Counted from the stretch's first letter, positions 9,064 through 18,424 are shown. The stretch is 64,000 bases of DNA from Planctomycetota bacterium (GCA_016712565.1 JADJQU010000003.1:186001-250000), one strand, 5' to 3'. The notes: a model not told the origin generated them from the sequence alone. A program made the numbers and translations.

Positions 9064-9725
9064 CGGGTGCTCGGTGGGGCTGTGCGCGGCGCGAAGCCCG
9101 GCGCGTCGTCGCGTGCCAGGGCGAAGCCGGCGGGGCGTTCGGCGCGGCCCACGGAATCCGCGGCTTCGAGGGCGAACAGGGCGGAGACGGCCGCGCGGGC
9201 CACTTCGCGGCCCTTGTCGTGGACACCGCCGTGCTGGGCGGGCAGCGCGCGGGCCTGGGCCTGGGCCAGGGTGTCGCAGGTCAGCACGCCAAACAGCACC
9301 GGCTTGTCGGTTTCCAGGGAGGCGCGCAGGATCCCGCGGGCTGCCGCGGCCGCCACGTGTTGGTCGTGGGAGGTCTCGCCCTTGAGCACGAGCCCCAGGC
9401 ACAGCACCGCGTGCACGTCGTCGCGCACCGCGAGGCGCCGCGCGATCAGGGCCAACTCGAAGGCCCCGGGTGCCTCGACCACCAGCAGGTTGCCTGGGGC
9501 GAGGCCCAGGCGCTCCAGCTCCGCCCGGGCCGAGGCCAGCATCTGGCCGCAGATCTCGGCGTGGTAGGTGGAAACGACGGCCGCCATGCGCGTGCCGGGG
9601 GGCAACGGGCGCGCCGCGGCCGGTGGCAACGGGCGCGCCGCGGCCGGTGGCAACGGGCGCACCGCGCCCGGGGAGTGGGGGCCGCTGGGGCTCGCGCCGC
9701 CTGGGTTGTTCTGGGGCTGGGCCAT
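9060..9725 (-). CDS. ribH: 6,7-dimethyl-8-ribityllumazine synthase with repetitive N-terminal extension
   Basis: The enzyme condenses 5-amino-6-ribitylamino-uracil with 3,4-dihydroxy-2-butanone 4-phosphate, the penultimate step of riboflavin synthesis. The core begins at MAAVVSTYHAEI (~residue 47) and holds VEAPGAFELALIARRL, then LGLVLKGETSHDQHV with the catalytic His, then GVLTCDT and the GREVARAAVSAL tail helix. Before the core is a Pro-rich extension with RPLPPAAA repeated, encoded by a 24-bp DNA repeat. An internal ATG at 9587 would remove it and leave a near-canonical protein, so the true start is uncertain. The gene overlaps nusB by four bases. No FMN riboswitch was seen upstream. Confidence 0.93.
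   Translation of the reverse strand: MAQPQNNPGGASPSGPHSPGAVRPLPPAAARPLPPAAARPLPPGTRMAAVVSTYHAEICGQMLASARAELERLGLAPGNLLVVEAPGAFELALIARRLAVRDDVHAVLCLGLVLKGETSHDQHVAAAAARGILRASLETDKPVLFGVLTCDTLAQAQARALPAQHGGVHDKGREVARAAVSALFALEAADSVGRAERPAGFALARDDAPGFAPRTAPPSTR
9601..9666. repeat. 24-bp tandem repeat inside ribH
   Basis: Two perfect 24-base units (9601-9624 and 9625-9648) and a partial, diverged third unit (9649 to about 9666) lie inside the 5' part of ribH. Because 24 is a multiple of three, the repeat adds eight-residue RPLPPAAA-type units without breaking the frame. Copy number may vary between strains. Confidence 0.85.
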
Positions 9726-9864
9726 GTCGTTTCGAAGGAGCGAGGTCCCGTGCTGCGCCGCGATTCCGCCGGGGGCGCGATGCCGGGCAGTGTAGCAGGG
9801 GCTAGGGGGGGATCGGAAACCGCACGGCCCCGAGGCCGCGAGCCCCTGGCCGCGAACAAGGGGA

Positions 9865-10467
9865 CTACTGCACCGCCGCGAACAGGTCGCGCGTGGTCTT
9901 GGACTCCGCCATGCGCGCCGTCAGGCGCTCCCAGCGCTTGGCCAGGGAGGCCTCGCTGATGCCCAGGCGTCCGGCCAACTCGGCGCGGTCCATGTCCTCC
10001 AGGCCCAGGTGCACGATCAGGGCGCGATCGTCTTCCTCCAGGCCCACGGTCCAGTGGGCGAAGAGCTTGAGCCCTTCGTCCCGCGCCACGCGGCGCGTGA
10101 TGGCGGTGGCCGTGTCGGGCACTTCGGCGAGCCGGCGCAGGCGCGCGCTCTCGCCCGCGGCCGAGCCGGGCGTGTCGTTGGCCCGCAGGGCGCGGAACGA
10201 CTCCAGGAGCACGTTCTTGGCCACGCGGAAGATCCAGCGGCGGAAGGACTCCGATTCGAGGCCCGCCGCGGCGAAGGAGCGCCAGGCGCGGTACCACACC
10301 TCCTGCACCACGTCGGCCGGGTCCACCAGGCCGCGCATCTGGGGTCTGATCTTGATCTCGGCCCAGGCGTAGAGGCTTGGAGCGATGGCTTCGTAAAGCG
10401 CCTGGAAACGTGCCAGCTCCGCTGCGCGGCGCGGCCCCTGGCTCTCGGGAGTCTCGACTTCGCTCAC
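9865..10467 (-). CDS. ECF-type RNA polymerase sigma factor
   Basis: A 200-residue sigma-70-family protein of extracytoplasmic-function size. Region 2 is recognisable in LVDPADVVQEVWYRAWRSF and FRRWIFRVAKNVLLESFR. Region 4 carries the helix-turn-helix AELAGRLGISEASLAKRWERL. The GTG at 10467 was chosen because the frame further upstream is only the antisense of the divergent kinase gene. It is transcribed divergently from the WD40 Ser/Thr kinase, with only 72 bases between the starts. In planctomycetes such ECF-kinase pairs are common and the kinase is thought to control the sigma factor. No anti-sigma gene is adjacent. Confidence 0.9.
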   Translation of the reverse strand: MSEVETPESQGPRRAAELARFQALYEAIAPSLYAWAEIKIRPQMRGLVDPADVVQEVWYRAWRSFAAAGLESESFRRWIFRVAKNVLLESFRALRANDTPGSAAGESARLRRLAEVPDTATAITRRVARDEGLKLFAHWTVGLEEDDRALIVHLGLEDMDRAELAGRLGISEASLAKRWERLTARMAESKTTRDLFAAVQ

Positions 10468-10539
10468 GACGCCGAGCCTACCACCGGCCCCCCCTCGCGG
10501 GCACTGCGGGTCGGCCGGGGCCTCCCGTATCATGGTTGA

Positions 10540-13500
10540 ATGCCCCCCGGCGAGCCCGCGGACGACGCCGCCGTCTTCGATTTCCTCGACGAGTTCCTGC
10601 AGGACCTCGAGCGCGGAACGAGACGGCCCCTGGTCCATTACCTGGAGCGCTTCCGCGGCCACGAGGAGGCCATCGCGGCGGAGTACTTCGCGGAGCTGGC
10701 GCGGGCGGGCCTGGACGCCGCCCACCGGCCGCTCCCCGCCCCGGCCGGAGCGGCGCAGGAGGATCCCGAGCGGGTCGGTCCCTACAAGCTGGTGCGCGAG
10801 CTCGGCCGCGGCGGCCAGGGAGCGGTGTGGCTCGCCGAGGACACGCGCATCGCGCGCAAGGTGGCCCTCAAGCTCCTGCCCGCGGAATTCGCCGCCCTGT
10901 CCCAGGAGCGCCGGCGCCGCCTGCAGCGCGAGGCGGAAGTGATCGCGCGCCTCGACCACCCGTCCCTGTGCGCGGTGCTGGAGGCGCGCATCGATGGCGA
11001 CCGGCCCTACATCGCCATGCGCTACGTCGAGGGTGCGACCCTCGGGGAGTGGATCGTCCGGGCCCGGGAGGGACGGCGCGGAGAGCGGGACAGCAGCGCC
11101 TCCGAGCGCCGCGACGGTCCGCTGCGGCTTCACCCGAGGAATGCCCTGGAGCTGGCCGGAGTGCTCTCCTACTTCGAGCGCACCGCGCGGGCCCTGCACG
11201 CCGCCCATGAGGCCGGCGTGGTGCACCGCGACGTCAAGCCCCAGAACCTGATGGTCACGCGGGCCGGGGACCCGGTGGTGCTCGACTTCGGCCAGGCCCG
11301 GGACGAGTCCTCGGAGAGTTTCGAGCTGACGCGCTCGGGGGACGTGCTGGGCACGCCGGCCTACATGTCGCCCGAGCAGGTGCTGGGCCAGCGTGCCGCC
11401 GTGGACCGGCGCACGGACGTCTGGTCCCTGGGGGCCAGCCTGTTCGAAGCCCTGACCCTCACGCGGCCCTTCGAGGGCGAGAACGTCATGGCGCTCCTGA
11501 TGGCCGTGCGCAACGCCTCGCTGCCGGATCCCCGCACGCTCAATCCAGCCCTGGGGGCCGAGCTCTCGGTGGTCGTGTCCACTGCGCTGGAGAAGGAGCC
11601 CGCGCGTCGCTACGCGACGGCCCTCGAGTTCGCCGAGGACCTGCGCCGCGTGCGCGAGTACGAACCGATCCGCGCCCGGCCGCCCAGTCCGCTGCGGGTG
11701 CTTCGGGGCTGGTTCCAACGCCACCCCGCGCTCGCCTACGGCACCCTGGGTTCGATCGTTGCGCTGTCCATCGGCTTGGCGAGCAGCCTGTACCTGCTCA
11801 GCGAGAAGAACGCGGCTCTGGTGAAGCGCGACACGGCCCTGGGGGAGAAGAACCTGGCGCTGAGCCACGCCGTGGGACGCCACCTGGGGCAGCGGGCCGA
11901 CGCGCTTCTGGACGAGGACCCGGCCACGGCCCTGAACCTCGGCATTGAAGCGGTGGAGCGCGCGCCGACGTTTCAGACCCGCGCCTCCCTGTTCCGCGCC
12001 CTGCAGGCCTGTCACCTGCGGGCCCTGATCAACGGCTCACCGGCCCGGCTCTCCCTCGACTGCGACATTGCCCCGGACGGGCGCAGCGTGGCCGTGGCGT
12101 TCGGCGGCCTGCCGCCCGACGCGGCGACCCAACCGCGCGGCCCGTCCCTCGTGCGCGTGTTCGACATGGAATCGGGCGCGCCCCTGTGCGCCGTGGGCGG
12201 CGACTTCGGCGAGGTGAGGCACCTGCGCCATTCGCCCGACGGCAAGCTGCTGGGGTTCCTGGGGGCCGACGGCGTGGCGCGCACGGCCGATCCGCGGACG
12301 GGAGCGATCCTGCGCGAATTCCCGGCCCTGGGTGCCGGCGGCGAGGGGATCGAGTTCCTTTCGCCCGGCACGCTGGTGGCGGCGGGGGAGCGCGGCCTCT
12401 GCGCCTTCGACGTGGACGGCGAGGCACCCCGCTGGAGCTTCGCGCCGCCCGAAACGCCCGAGGCTCCCGGTGCGCGTGAACTCGCCTTCGCCCTGCACGC
12501 CGCCAGCGGACGCGCGTTCGTGTGGTGGCATTCCAAGGGAGAGGCCGTCGTTTCGCGCGGTTGGCTGCTCGACACGGGGAGCGGCGCGTTGCTGCGCACC
12601 CTGGAGGCCCCCGGCGGCTTCACCAGCGCGGACTTTCGCGGCGACGGCGAGCTCCTGGCCACGGGCTCCGGCGACGGGGCCCTGAGGCTCTGGCGCGCGG
12701 CGGACGGCGACGTGGTCCAGGGATTCGAACGGCTGGGCAGCGGCAAGTCGGCCAGCCTGGTGCGCTTCGCCCCGGACGGGCAGCGGCTGGTGGTGATCCT
12801 GGAATCCCGCAAGGAAGCCCGGGCGTGGATCGTCTACGCCTCCAGCGGCGCCGCGACGCCCCTGGGAAGCGCCGACGTGCGCGTGGCGCATGCCGCCTTC
12901 AGTCCCGACGGCGAGCGACTGGCCACGCTCGGCTCGGACATGCTCGTGCACCTGTGGGCGGGCGACGATTTCCACGAGGAGGGCAGCCTGCGGGGCATCT
13001 TCGGCCCGCGCGAGGTCTGGTGGAGCCCCGACGGCAGCCGGCTCGTGACGCGCGCCATCGGCGCCAGCGTCTCCGTCTGGTACGCGGGCGCCCGGCCGGA
13101 CGTCTATTCCCTCCGGGGCGGGGAGAGCGGCGTTCGCTCGGCGCGCTTTTCGCCCGACGGCGAGCGTGTGGTGGTCGCCAGCGACGACGGGTTCGCGCGC
13201 ATTTGGGCCACGCCCTCGGGCACGTCGGCGGCGTCCGGGAGCGGACCCGAGGCGGGGCGGCTGCTCCGCTCGCTGGGGCACCGCGCCGCCGTTCGCGAGG
13301 CCGTGTACTCGCCCGATGGCCAGGAACTGGCGACGGCCTCCGACGACGGACTGGCGCGGATCTGGGCCGACACGGGGAGCGAACCGCGGCTCTCGCTGGA
13401 CCTGGGAGAACCCCTGGCGGCGGTGGCCTGGAGCCACGACGGCAAATTGTTGGCGGCTCGCTCCGAGGCCGGCCGTGCCTTCGTCTGCGACGTGTCGGGC

Positions 13501-14349
13501 GCGCGCCCGCCCCTGGAACTCCAGGCGCCCGCGCCGGTGAGCGCGCTCCTCTGGCTGCCCACGGTGGCCGAGTTGCTGACCGCCCACGAGGAGGAGAACG
13601 CCCTGCGGCGCTACATCCCTCCCAACGGCGTCGCGGTCGGGGAGTGGACCTGGTCCGCGGCCCGACCGCGGCAGTCGGCCGCGGTGGAGTGCCTGGCGGC
13701 CACGAGCGACGGCCGGGAAATCGCCCTGGCCTGCGCGGACGGCACGGCGCGGATCTTCGATCCCGAGCGTGGTTTCGAGCAGCGCATCGAGTTGACCTTC
13801 TTCCCCGCCCAGGCCATTGCCTACAGCCGGGACAACCGCCGCCTTCTGGTGGTGGGCCGCGTCGGCCGCGGCGCGGTGCGCCTGCACGACATGGAAGTCG
13901 CGCGCCGGGCCCATGACGGCGGGGGCAAGTCCGTCCCGGCGGGCCAGACCCGCGGCGAGATCGGCTCGCGCGTGTACCACACCGGCGACGTCACGAGCGG
14001 GGCCTTCAGCCCCGATGGGCGCTGGCTGATCACCACCGGGAAGGAGGGCAGCGCCTACGTGCGCGCGGCCCAGGACGGGGCCACCTTCGCCTTCTTTCCG
14101 GGCAGGGCGGGCGCCTGCTCCCTGGGCGCCCTCAGTCCCGGGGAGGGCCCGACCCGGGCCCTGGTGGCCTTCGAGGACGGCAGCGTCTGGATCTGGCCCC
14201 TGGACCCCTTGCCCGCGGCCCTGGAGCGGGCCCCGCGGTTCCCCGAGGAGCTGTTCGACCTGATCATGGAACGCGAGCGTCAGATCGCCCTGCCGCTGGA
14301 GTACGAGCCCCTCCGTCGCGACGGGGCTCCTCCGGGGGGCCGCCGCTAG
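10540..14349 (+). CDS. Ser/Thr protein kinase with transmembrane helix and C-terminal WD40 repeats
   Basis: A 1269-residue Hanks-type kinase. The N-terminal ~75 residues hold an acidic helical segment (FDFLDEFLQDLE, then HYLERFRGHEEAI), a leader typical of planctomycete kinases. The kinase domain (~80-370) has glycine loop GRGGQGAVW, catalytic lysine in KVALKLL, HRD at 229-231 with D-V-K-P-Q-N, DFG at 249-251 and GTPAYMSPEQ. All key residues are present, so it should be active. A transmembrane helix lies at ~400-422. The remaining ~800 residues are WD40-like blades (recurring FSPDGERLATxxxDG-xxRIW), probably an extracytoplasmic sensor or interaction platform. It faces the divergent ECF sigma gene, its likely partner. 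Confidence 0.94.
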   Translation: MPPGEPADDAAVFDFLDEFLQDLERGTRRPLVHYLERFRGHEEAIAAEYFAELARAGLDAAHRPLPAPAGAAQEDPERVGPYKLVRELGRGGQGAVWLAEDTRIARKVALKLLPAEFAALSQERRRRLQREAEVIARLDHPSLCAVLEARIDGDRPYIAMRYVEGATLGEWIVRAREGRRGERDSSASERRDGPLRLHPRNALELAGVLSYFERTARALHAAHEAGVVHRDVKPQNLMVTRAGDPVVLDFGQARDESSESFELTRSGDVLGTPAYMSPEQVLGQRAAVDRRTDVWSLGASLFEALTLTRPFEGENVMALLMAVRNASLPDPRTLNPALGAELSVVVSTALEKEPARRYATALEFAEDLRRVREYEPIRARPPSPLRVLRGWFQRHPALAYGTLGSIVALSIGLASSLYLLSEKNAALVKRDTALGEKNLALSHAVGRHLGQRADALLDEDPATALNLGIEAVERAPTFQTRASLFRALQACHLRALINGSPARLSLDCDIAPDGRSVAVAFGGLPPDAATQPRGPSLVRVFDMESGAPLCAVGGDFGEVRHLRHSPDGKLLGFLGADGVARTADPRTGAILREFPALGAGGEGIEFLSPGTLVAAGERGLCAFDVDGEAPRWSFAPPETPEAPGARELAFALHAASGRAFVWWHSKGEAVVSRGWLLDTGSGALLRTLEAPGGFTSADFRGDGELLATGSGDGALRLWRAADGDVVQGFERLGSGKSASLVRFAPDGQRLVVILESRKEARAWIVYASSGAATPLGSADVRVAHAAFSPDGERLATLGSDMLVHLWAGDDFHEEGSLRGIFGPREVWWSPDGSRLVTRAIGASVSVWYAGARPDVYSLRGGESGVRSARFSPDGERVVVASDDGFARIWATPSGTSAASGSGPEAGRLLRSLGHRAAVREAVYSPDGQELATASDDGLARIWADTGSEPRLSLDLGEPLAAVAWSHDGKLLAARSEAGRAFVCDVSGARPPLELQAPAPVSALLWLPTVAELLTAHEEENALRRYIPPNGVAVGEWTWSAARPRQSAAVECLAATSDGREIALACADGTARIFDPERGFEQRIELTFFPAQAIAYSRDNRRLLVVGRVGRGAVRLHDMEVARRAHDGGGKSVPAGQTRGEIGSRVYHTGDVTSGAFSPDGRWLITTGKEGSAYVRAAQDGATFAFFPGRAGACSLGALSPGEGPTRALVAFEDGSVWIWPLDPLPAALERAPRFPEELFDLIMERERQIALPLEYEPLRRDGAPPGGRR

Positions 14350-14540
14350 GCGCCTGGGACCGAGGGGGGGGTGCTGGGTCCGAAAGGGGCCCGGGAAGGT
14401 GTCCGGGAGGGGGGCCCGGGAAGTCCGCGAAGAAAAAGCGACTTTCCCGTCGAAGCCCGCCGGGCCGCCTCACCTGGAGACAGCCGGCACTCTTCGCGCG
14501 CCGGCCTGATCGCCAACCCCTTTCGCGTTCGAGGTTCCCC

Positions 14541-16370
14541 ATGCAGACCCCGCAGTTTCGTTCATCGGATCGTCTCCCCCGGCGGCTTGCCCAAGCCGCG
14601 TTCGGGGCCCTGACCCTGCTCTCGCTCTCCGCCTCGGCACAGGCCCAGGCCACCCCCCTCTACACCTTCTCCGTTGATTGGCACGGGCCCACGGTGGGCG
14701 CCCCGGACAGCATGTTCGGCTTCCCGATCACCGAGGGCGACGTGCTGCGTCCGGCCCCGGGATTCCCGGCCTTTGGGCCGCTGCCGGCGCCGGCGATCCA
14801 GTTCAGCGGCGGCTTCGCCCCGGTCCCCGGCCTGGGGCTCGCCTTCCACGCGCCCTGCGTGGGGCACGCCGGCGGAACCCCCTGCCGCGTGGAGGTCGAC
14901 GCCCTCGACTACGGCCGTTCCCGCCTGCTCCAGCCCGGCATGCCCCTGAAGGGCGCGGTGCACTTCTCCGTGGACCGCTTCGCCTTCGGCCCCATGCCCG
15001 TCCCGCCCAGTGTGGGCAGTGAGAACGCCGCGGGTGTGGCGGAGGCCAGCGCCGACGCCTTCGTGGGACTGGGCCTGATGGCCGGCCCCCTGGCGCCCGG
15101 CGCCGCCCCCATGCCGGGCAACACCGGCGCGGTCGACGGCAACGGCATGGTCTCGGCCAGCGGCTTCACCTACCGCGGCGTCGGCCTCGTGGAGCCCCTG
15201 CCGCCGATCGCCGGGCCCGCGGCCCCCGGGGACAACATGGACGCCCTGGCCACGGGCTTCCTGGCCGGCCCCGTCGGCTTCCCGCCCCAGGGCATCTGGT
15301 TCTCCCTGGACTCGGGCTTCATGGACCCCCTGCTCGGCGTTCCGAACACGGGTTCCGCCGCGTTCCACGGCTTCGTGGGCGGCGACGTGCTCCACGTGGC
15401 GGGCCCCGGCGGTCCCCCGGCGGTCTACGCTCCGGCGGGTCTGCTGGGTCTCAACCTGATCGGCGCCGTGGACGCGGACGACCTCGACGCCCTGGCGATC
15501 CACGAGAACGGCATGCCGGGCTACCAGCCCTCGCTGGTGCCCAACGACTGGGCCGCGGGCGGCTCGGACATGCTGCTCTTCAGCGTGCGTCGCGGCTCGG
15601 CCGTGATCGGCATGCCCGACAGCATCTTCGGATTGCCGATCACCGAGGGTGACATCCTGACCCGGCCCGTGGCGGGCGGGGTTTCGCCCTTCCCGGGCAT
15701 CTACATCGCCGCCGAGAACCTCGGGCTGATGACCGCGCGGGTGCCCCCGCCGGTGGTGGCCTTCTCCGCGGACCTCGACGCCCTGGACATCCCGGTGGCG
15801 CCGATCTTCGACTGCAACGGCAACGGCGTCGAGGATGCCTTCGACATCGCCACGGGTGGTGCCACGGACGTGAATCTCAACGGAGTTCCGGACGCCTGCG
15901 AGTTGCTTTCCGTGTCGTACTGCTTCTGCCCGGCGCCCTTCGGGCCCTGTGGGAACCACGATCCGGCGGCGGGATGCAAGAACTCCACCGGAGTGGGCGG
16001 ACTGCTCACGGCCACGGGTTCGGGGAGCATCGCCCTCGACAACCTGGTGTTCAATGCAACCCAGCTGCCGCCGGCCAAGCCCGGTCTCCTGCTGCAGGGC
16101 GGCAGCGCGATCGCGGGCGTGCCGTTCTTCGACGGCCGGCGCTGCGTGAACGGGCCGATTTTCCGGCACGGCGGCGTGGTCACCACGGCCGCGGGAACGG
16201 CGAGCTACGGACCTGGGCTCGCGGCCTGGACCGTGGCGAACTTCGGCGTCGGCGGATGGCTGACGCCCGGCAGCACCTGGAACTTCCAGTTCTGGCACCG
16301 TGACACGCTGCTGCCCTGCGGGACCCGGGCCAACCTGACCAACGCGGTCGGGGTAACCTTCACCCCGTGA
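14541..16370 (+). CDS. Secreted protein with dockerin-like calcium repeat and shared C-terminal module
   Basis: A 609-residue protein with a signal peptide (~38 residues, ends ASAQAQA) and a GAGG ribosome-binding site before the ATG. The body alternates segments with VDWHGPTVG, a Cys pair around CVGHAGGTPCRVEVDALDYG, and EVDALD/DDLDALAI-type motifs. It also has a repeated phrase around SAVIGMPDSIFGLPITEGD that echoes the N-terminus, so it looks internally duplicated. At ~430-455 is a dockerin/thrombospondin-3-like element, DCNGNGVEDAFDIATGG followed by DVNLNGVPDACE. The last ~150 residues (FCPAPFGPCGN, KPGLLLQG, TWNFQFWHRD) form the module shared with two other proteins in the window. It is a tandem paralogue of the next gene. 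Function unknown. Confidence 0.85.
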   Translation: MQTPQFRSSDRLPRRLAQAAFGALTLLSLSASAQAQATPLYTFSVDWHGPTVGAPDSMFGFPITEGDVLRPAPGFPAFGPLPAPAIQFSGGFAPVPGLGLAFHAPCVGHAGGTPCRVEVDALDYGRSRLLQPGMPLKGAVHFSVDRFAFGPMPVPPSVGSENAAGVAEASADAFVGLGLMAGPLAPGAAPMPGNTGAVDGNGMVSASGFTYRGVGLVEPLPPIAGPAAPGDNMDALATGFLAGPVGFPPQGIWFSLDSGFMDPLLGVPNTGSAAFHGFVGGDVLHVAGPGGPPAVYAPAGLLGLNLIGAVDADDLDALAIHENGMPGYQPSLVPNDWAAGGSDMLLFSVRRGSAVIGMPDSIFGLPITEGDILTRPVAGGVSPFPGIYIAAENLGLMTARVPPPVVAFSADLDALDIPVAPIFDCNGNGVEDAFDIATGGATDVNLNGVPDACELLSVSYCFCPAPFGPCGNHDPAAGCKNSTGVGGLLTATGSGSIALDNLVFNATQLPPAKPGLLLQGGSAIAGVPFFDGRRCVNGPIFRHGGVVTTAAGTASYGPGLAAWTVANFGVGGWLTPGSTWNFQFWHRDTLLPCGTRANLTNAVGVTFTP

Positions 16371-16382
16371 CCCCCTGGGCCG

Positions 16383-16412
16383 GGGGAGCGCCGGTGGTCT
16401 CCGGCGCTCCCC
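16383..16412 (+). terminator. Perfect 12-bp hairpin after the first secreted paralogue
   Basis: The stem GGGGAGCGCCGG (16383-16394) pairs perfectly with 16401-16412 around a six-base loop. It begins 13 bases after the stop codon at 16370. The following bases are only weakly T-rich, so this may be a terminator or an mRNA-stabilising hairpin. Confidence 0.6.
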
Positions 16413-16626
16413 TGGCCTGTTCCCGTGTTTCAAGGGCGGAGGTCGGCCTGCCGCCTTCCGCCCGAACCCGTGCCCTGTTCCTCCCCCTGGGGCCCTGCCC
16501 CGTGCGTTCCCCGGCACGAATCGCCTGCTCGCCCCTGCCCACCCGCACGCGGAGCTGTTCTGATGGAACCGCCCATCGCAGCGAGCGTCTTACTTCCCGC
16601 TGCATTCTCCCCGCGAGGTCACCCAG

Positions 16627-18417
16627 ATGCGCCCCCTTGAGTTCTTCTCGCTCTCCACCCTGGCCGGCGGTCTCACTCCGCTGGCGCTGATCGCCGCTTC
16701 CGCCGGCAGTGCCCATTCCCAGGACATCACGTTCTCGTTGGACTGGAAGGGGCCCACCGTGGGGCAGACCTCCACCGGAACCCTGGTGCCGATCACCGAG
16801 GGCGACCTGCTGAACCCGGGCTCGGGCGCGCCGACCGTGGGGCCGCAGCCGCGTCCCAGCGTGCGCTACACCGGCGCGGTGCTCGGCCTGCCCATGTACG
16901 CCACCTGCGCGGGCCACACGGGCGGCACTCCCTGCGGCCTGGAGGTCGACGCCTTGTCCGAGGGAACGGACGAGAAGTTCAAGCCCAGTCCGTCCCTGCC
17001 CGGCCGGCTGTGGTTCTCGGTGGACAAGTTCGCCGTGGGGGTGCCAGGCACGCCGGGCTTCCCCCAGGTGGCCACGGAGGCCCAGGGCGCCGACGCCAGC
17101 GCCGACCTGTTCACCGACGGCAATCTGCCCCCGGGGCCGGTGCCGCCGATCCCGCGCGTCAACGTGGCCGCCATCGACGGCGACGGGGTGCCCTCGGTGG
17201 TCACCGGCTTCGTCTATCCCGGCCTCGGGCTGCAGGAGCCCAACCCGCCGACTCCCGGCCCCCTCAGCGCGGGCGACAACATCGACGGTCTGGACATCGA
17301 CAGCTCGCCCTCGTTCCCGGTGGGGGGCATCTACTTCTCCCTGGACGGCGCCCTGCCCGATCCGCTGGCGGCGGTGCCCGGGTCCAACTCCGCCCAGGCG
17401 AACGGCGGCACCCTGAGGCCCGGAGACGTGCTGCGCACGGCCCTCCCGGGTGCGACGCCCACGCGCTACGCCCAGGCCGGCCAGTTGGGTCTCGACGTGT
17501 TCGGTCCGGGCACCGACGACCTCGACGCGCTGATCCTGGTGGAGAACGGGGACGGCGTGTTCCAGCCCAGCACGGCCAACTACGACTGGCTGCCGGCGGG
17601 CAACCCCAGGGACATGCTGATGTTCTCCGTGCGGCGCGGGTCGGCGGTCATCGGACAACCCGACGGCCTCTTCGGCCTGCCGATCGAACCGGGCGACATC
17701 CTCGTGCCCCCGCGCCCGGGCAGCCCGTTCCCGTGCATTTGGATCGCGGCCGAGGCCCTCGGGCTCGCCACGCTCCGCGCCGGCACGGCCCCGCTGGAAG
17801 GGGACGACGTCGACGCCCTCGACTTCGCCAAGCGGCCCTACTACGACTGCAACCACAACGGGATCGAGGACTCGATCGACATCGCGGTGGGCTCTTCCAT
17901 GGACGCCAACGGCAACGGCGTCCCCGATGAGTGCGAGAACGACAAGATGGAGTTCTGCTTCTGCATCCACGAATACGCGCCCTGCGGCAACGGCGACCCC
18001 TACCCGGGCGCTGATGGGGGGTGCCGCAACTCCACCGGGCTCGGCGGAACGATGGGGCCGACGGGTTCCACGAGCGTGGCCCTCGACGACCTGCAGCTCA
18101 ACTTGGGTCGCCTGCCGGCCAACAAGCCCAGCATCGTGATCATGTCGCCCAACGTGGACACGCCGACGATCTTCGGCGACGGGGCCCTGTGCCTCTCCGC
18201 GCCGATCTACCGCTACTTCGGCCTGTCGGCCAACGGCTCGGGCCAGGTGACCTTCGGGCCGGGCCTCATCGGCTGGGCCAACACGCACTTCCCGCCCCTG
18301 GGGAACATCGCGCCCGGAAGCACCATGCACTTCCAGGGCTGGTACCGCGATCCTCCCGGACCCTGCGGCACCTTCAAGAACCTGACCAACGCGGTGCGGA
18401 TCAACTTCCTGCCCTGA
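16627..18417 (+). CDS. Secreted protein, tandem paralogue of the preceding gene
   Basis: A 596-residue protein with a signal peptide ending GSAHSQ and a GAGGT ribosome-binding site. The order of motifs copies the upstream gene: SLDWKGPTVGQ, then CAGHTGGTPCGLEVDAL, a DDLDALILVENGDG block, and RRGSAVIGQPDGLFGLPIEPGD. The calcium-loop pair is DCNHNGIEDSIDIAVG and DANGNGVPDECE. The C-terminal module has FCFCIHEYAPCGN, NKPSIVIM and MHFQGWYRDP, ending LTNAVRINFLP. The divergence between copies suggests an old duplication. The protein is likely exported; neither sortase nor PEP-CTERM signals are visible. Converges on the RND operon eight bases away. Confidence 0.85.
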   Translation: MRPLEFFSLSTLAGGLTPLALIAASAGSAHSQDITFSLDWKGPTVGQTSTGTLVPITEGDLLNPGSGAPTVGPQPRPSVRYTGAVLGLPMYATCAGHTGGTPCGLEVDALSEGTDEKFKPSPSLPGRLWFSVDKFAVGVPGTPGFPQVATEAQGADASADLFTDGNLPPGPVPPIPRVNVAAIDGDGVPSVVTGFVYPGLGLQEPNPPTPGPLSAGDNIDGLDIDSSPSFPVGGIYFSLDGALPDPLAAVPGSNSAQANGGTLRPGDVLRTALPGATPTRYAQAGQLGLDVFGPGTDDLDALILVENGDGVFQPSTANYDWLPAGNPRDMLMFSVRRGSAVIGQPDGLFGLPIEPGDILVPPRPGSPFPCIWIAAEALGLATLRAGTAPLEGDDVDALDFAKRPYYDCNHNGIEDSIDIAVGSSMDANGNGVPDECENDKMEFCFCIHEYAPCGNGDPYPGADGGCRNSTGLGGTMGPTGSTSVALDDLQLNLGRLPANKPSIVIMSPNVDTPTIFGDGALCLSAPIYRYFGLSANGSGQVTFGPGLIGWANTHFPPLGNIAPGSTMHFQGWYRDPPGPCGTFKNLTNAVRINFLP

Positions 18418-18424
18418 GCACGGC

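Noticed and set aside
10468..12015. N-terminal extension of the sigma-factor frame to 716 residues
   Set aside because: The extra sequence is only the antisense of the divergent kinase gene; sigma domains begin after the GTG at 10467.
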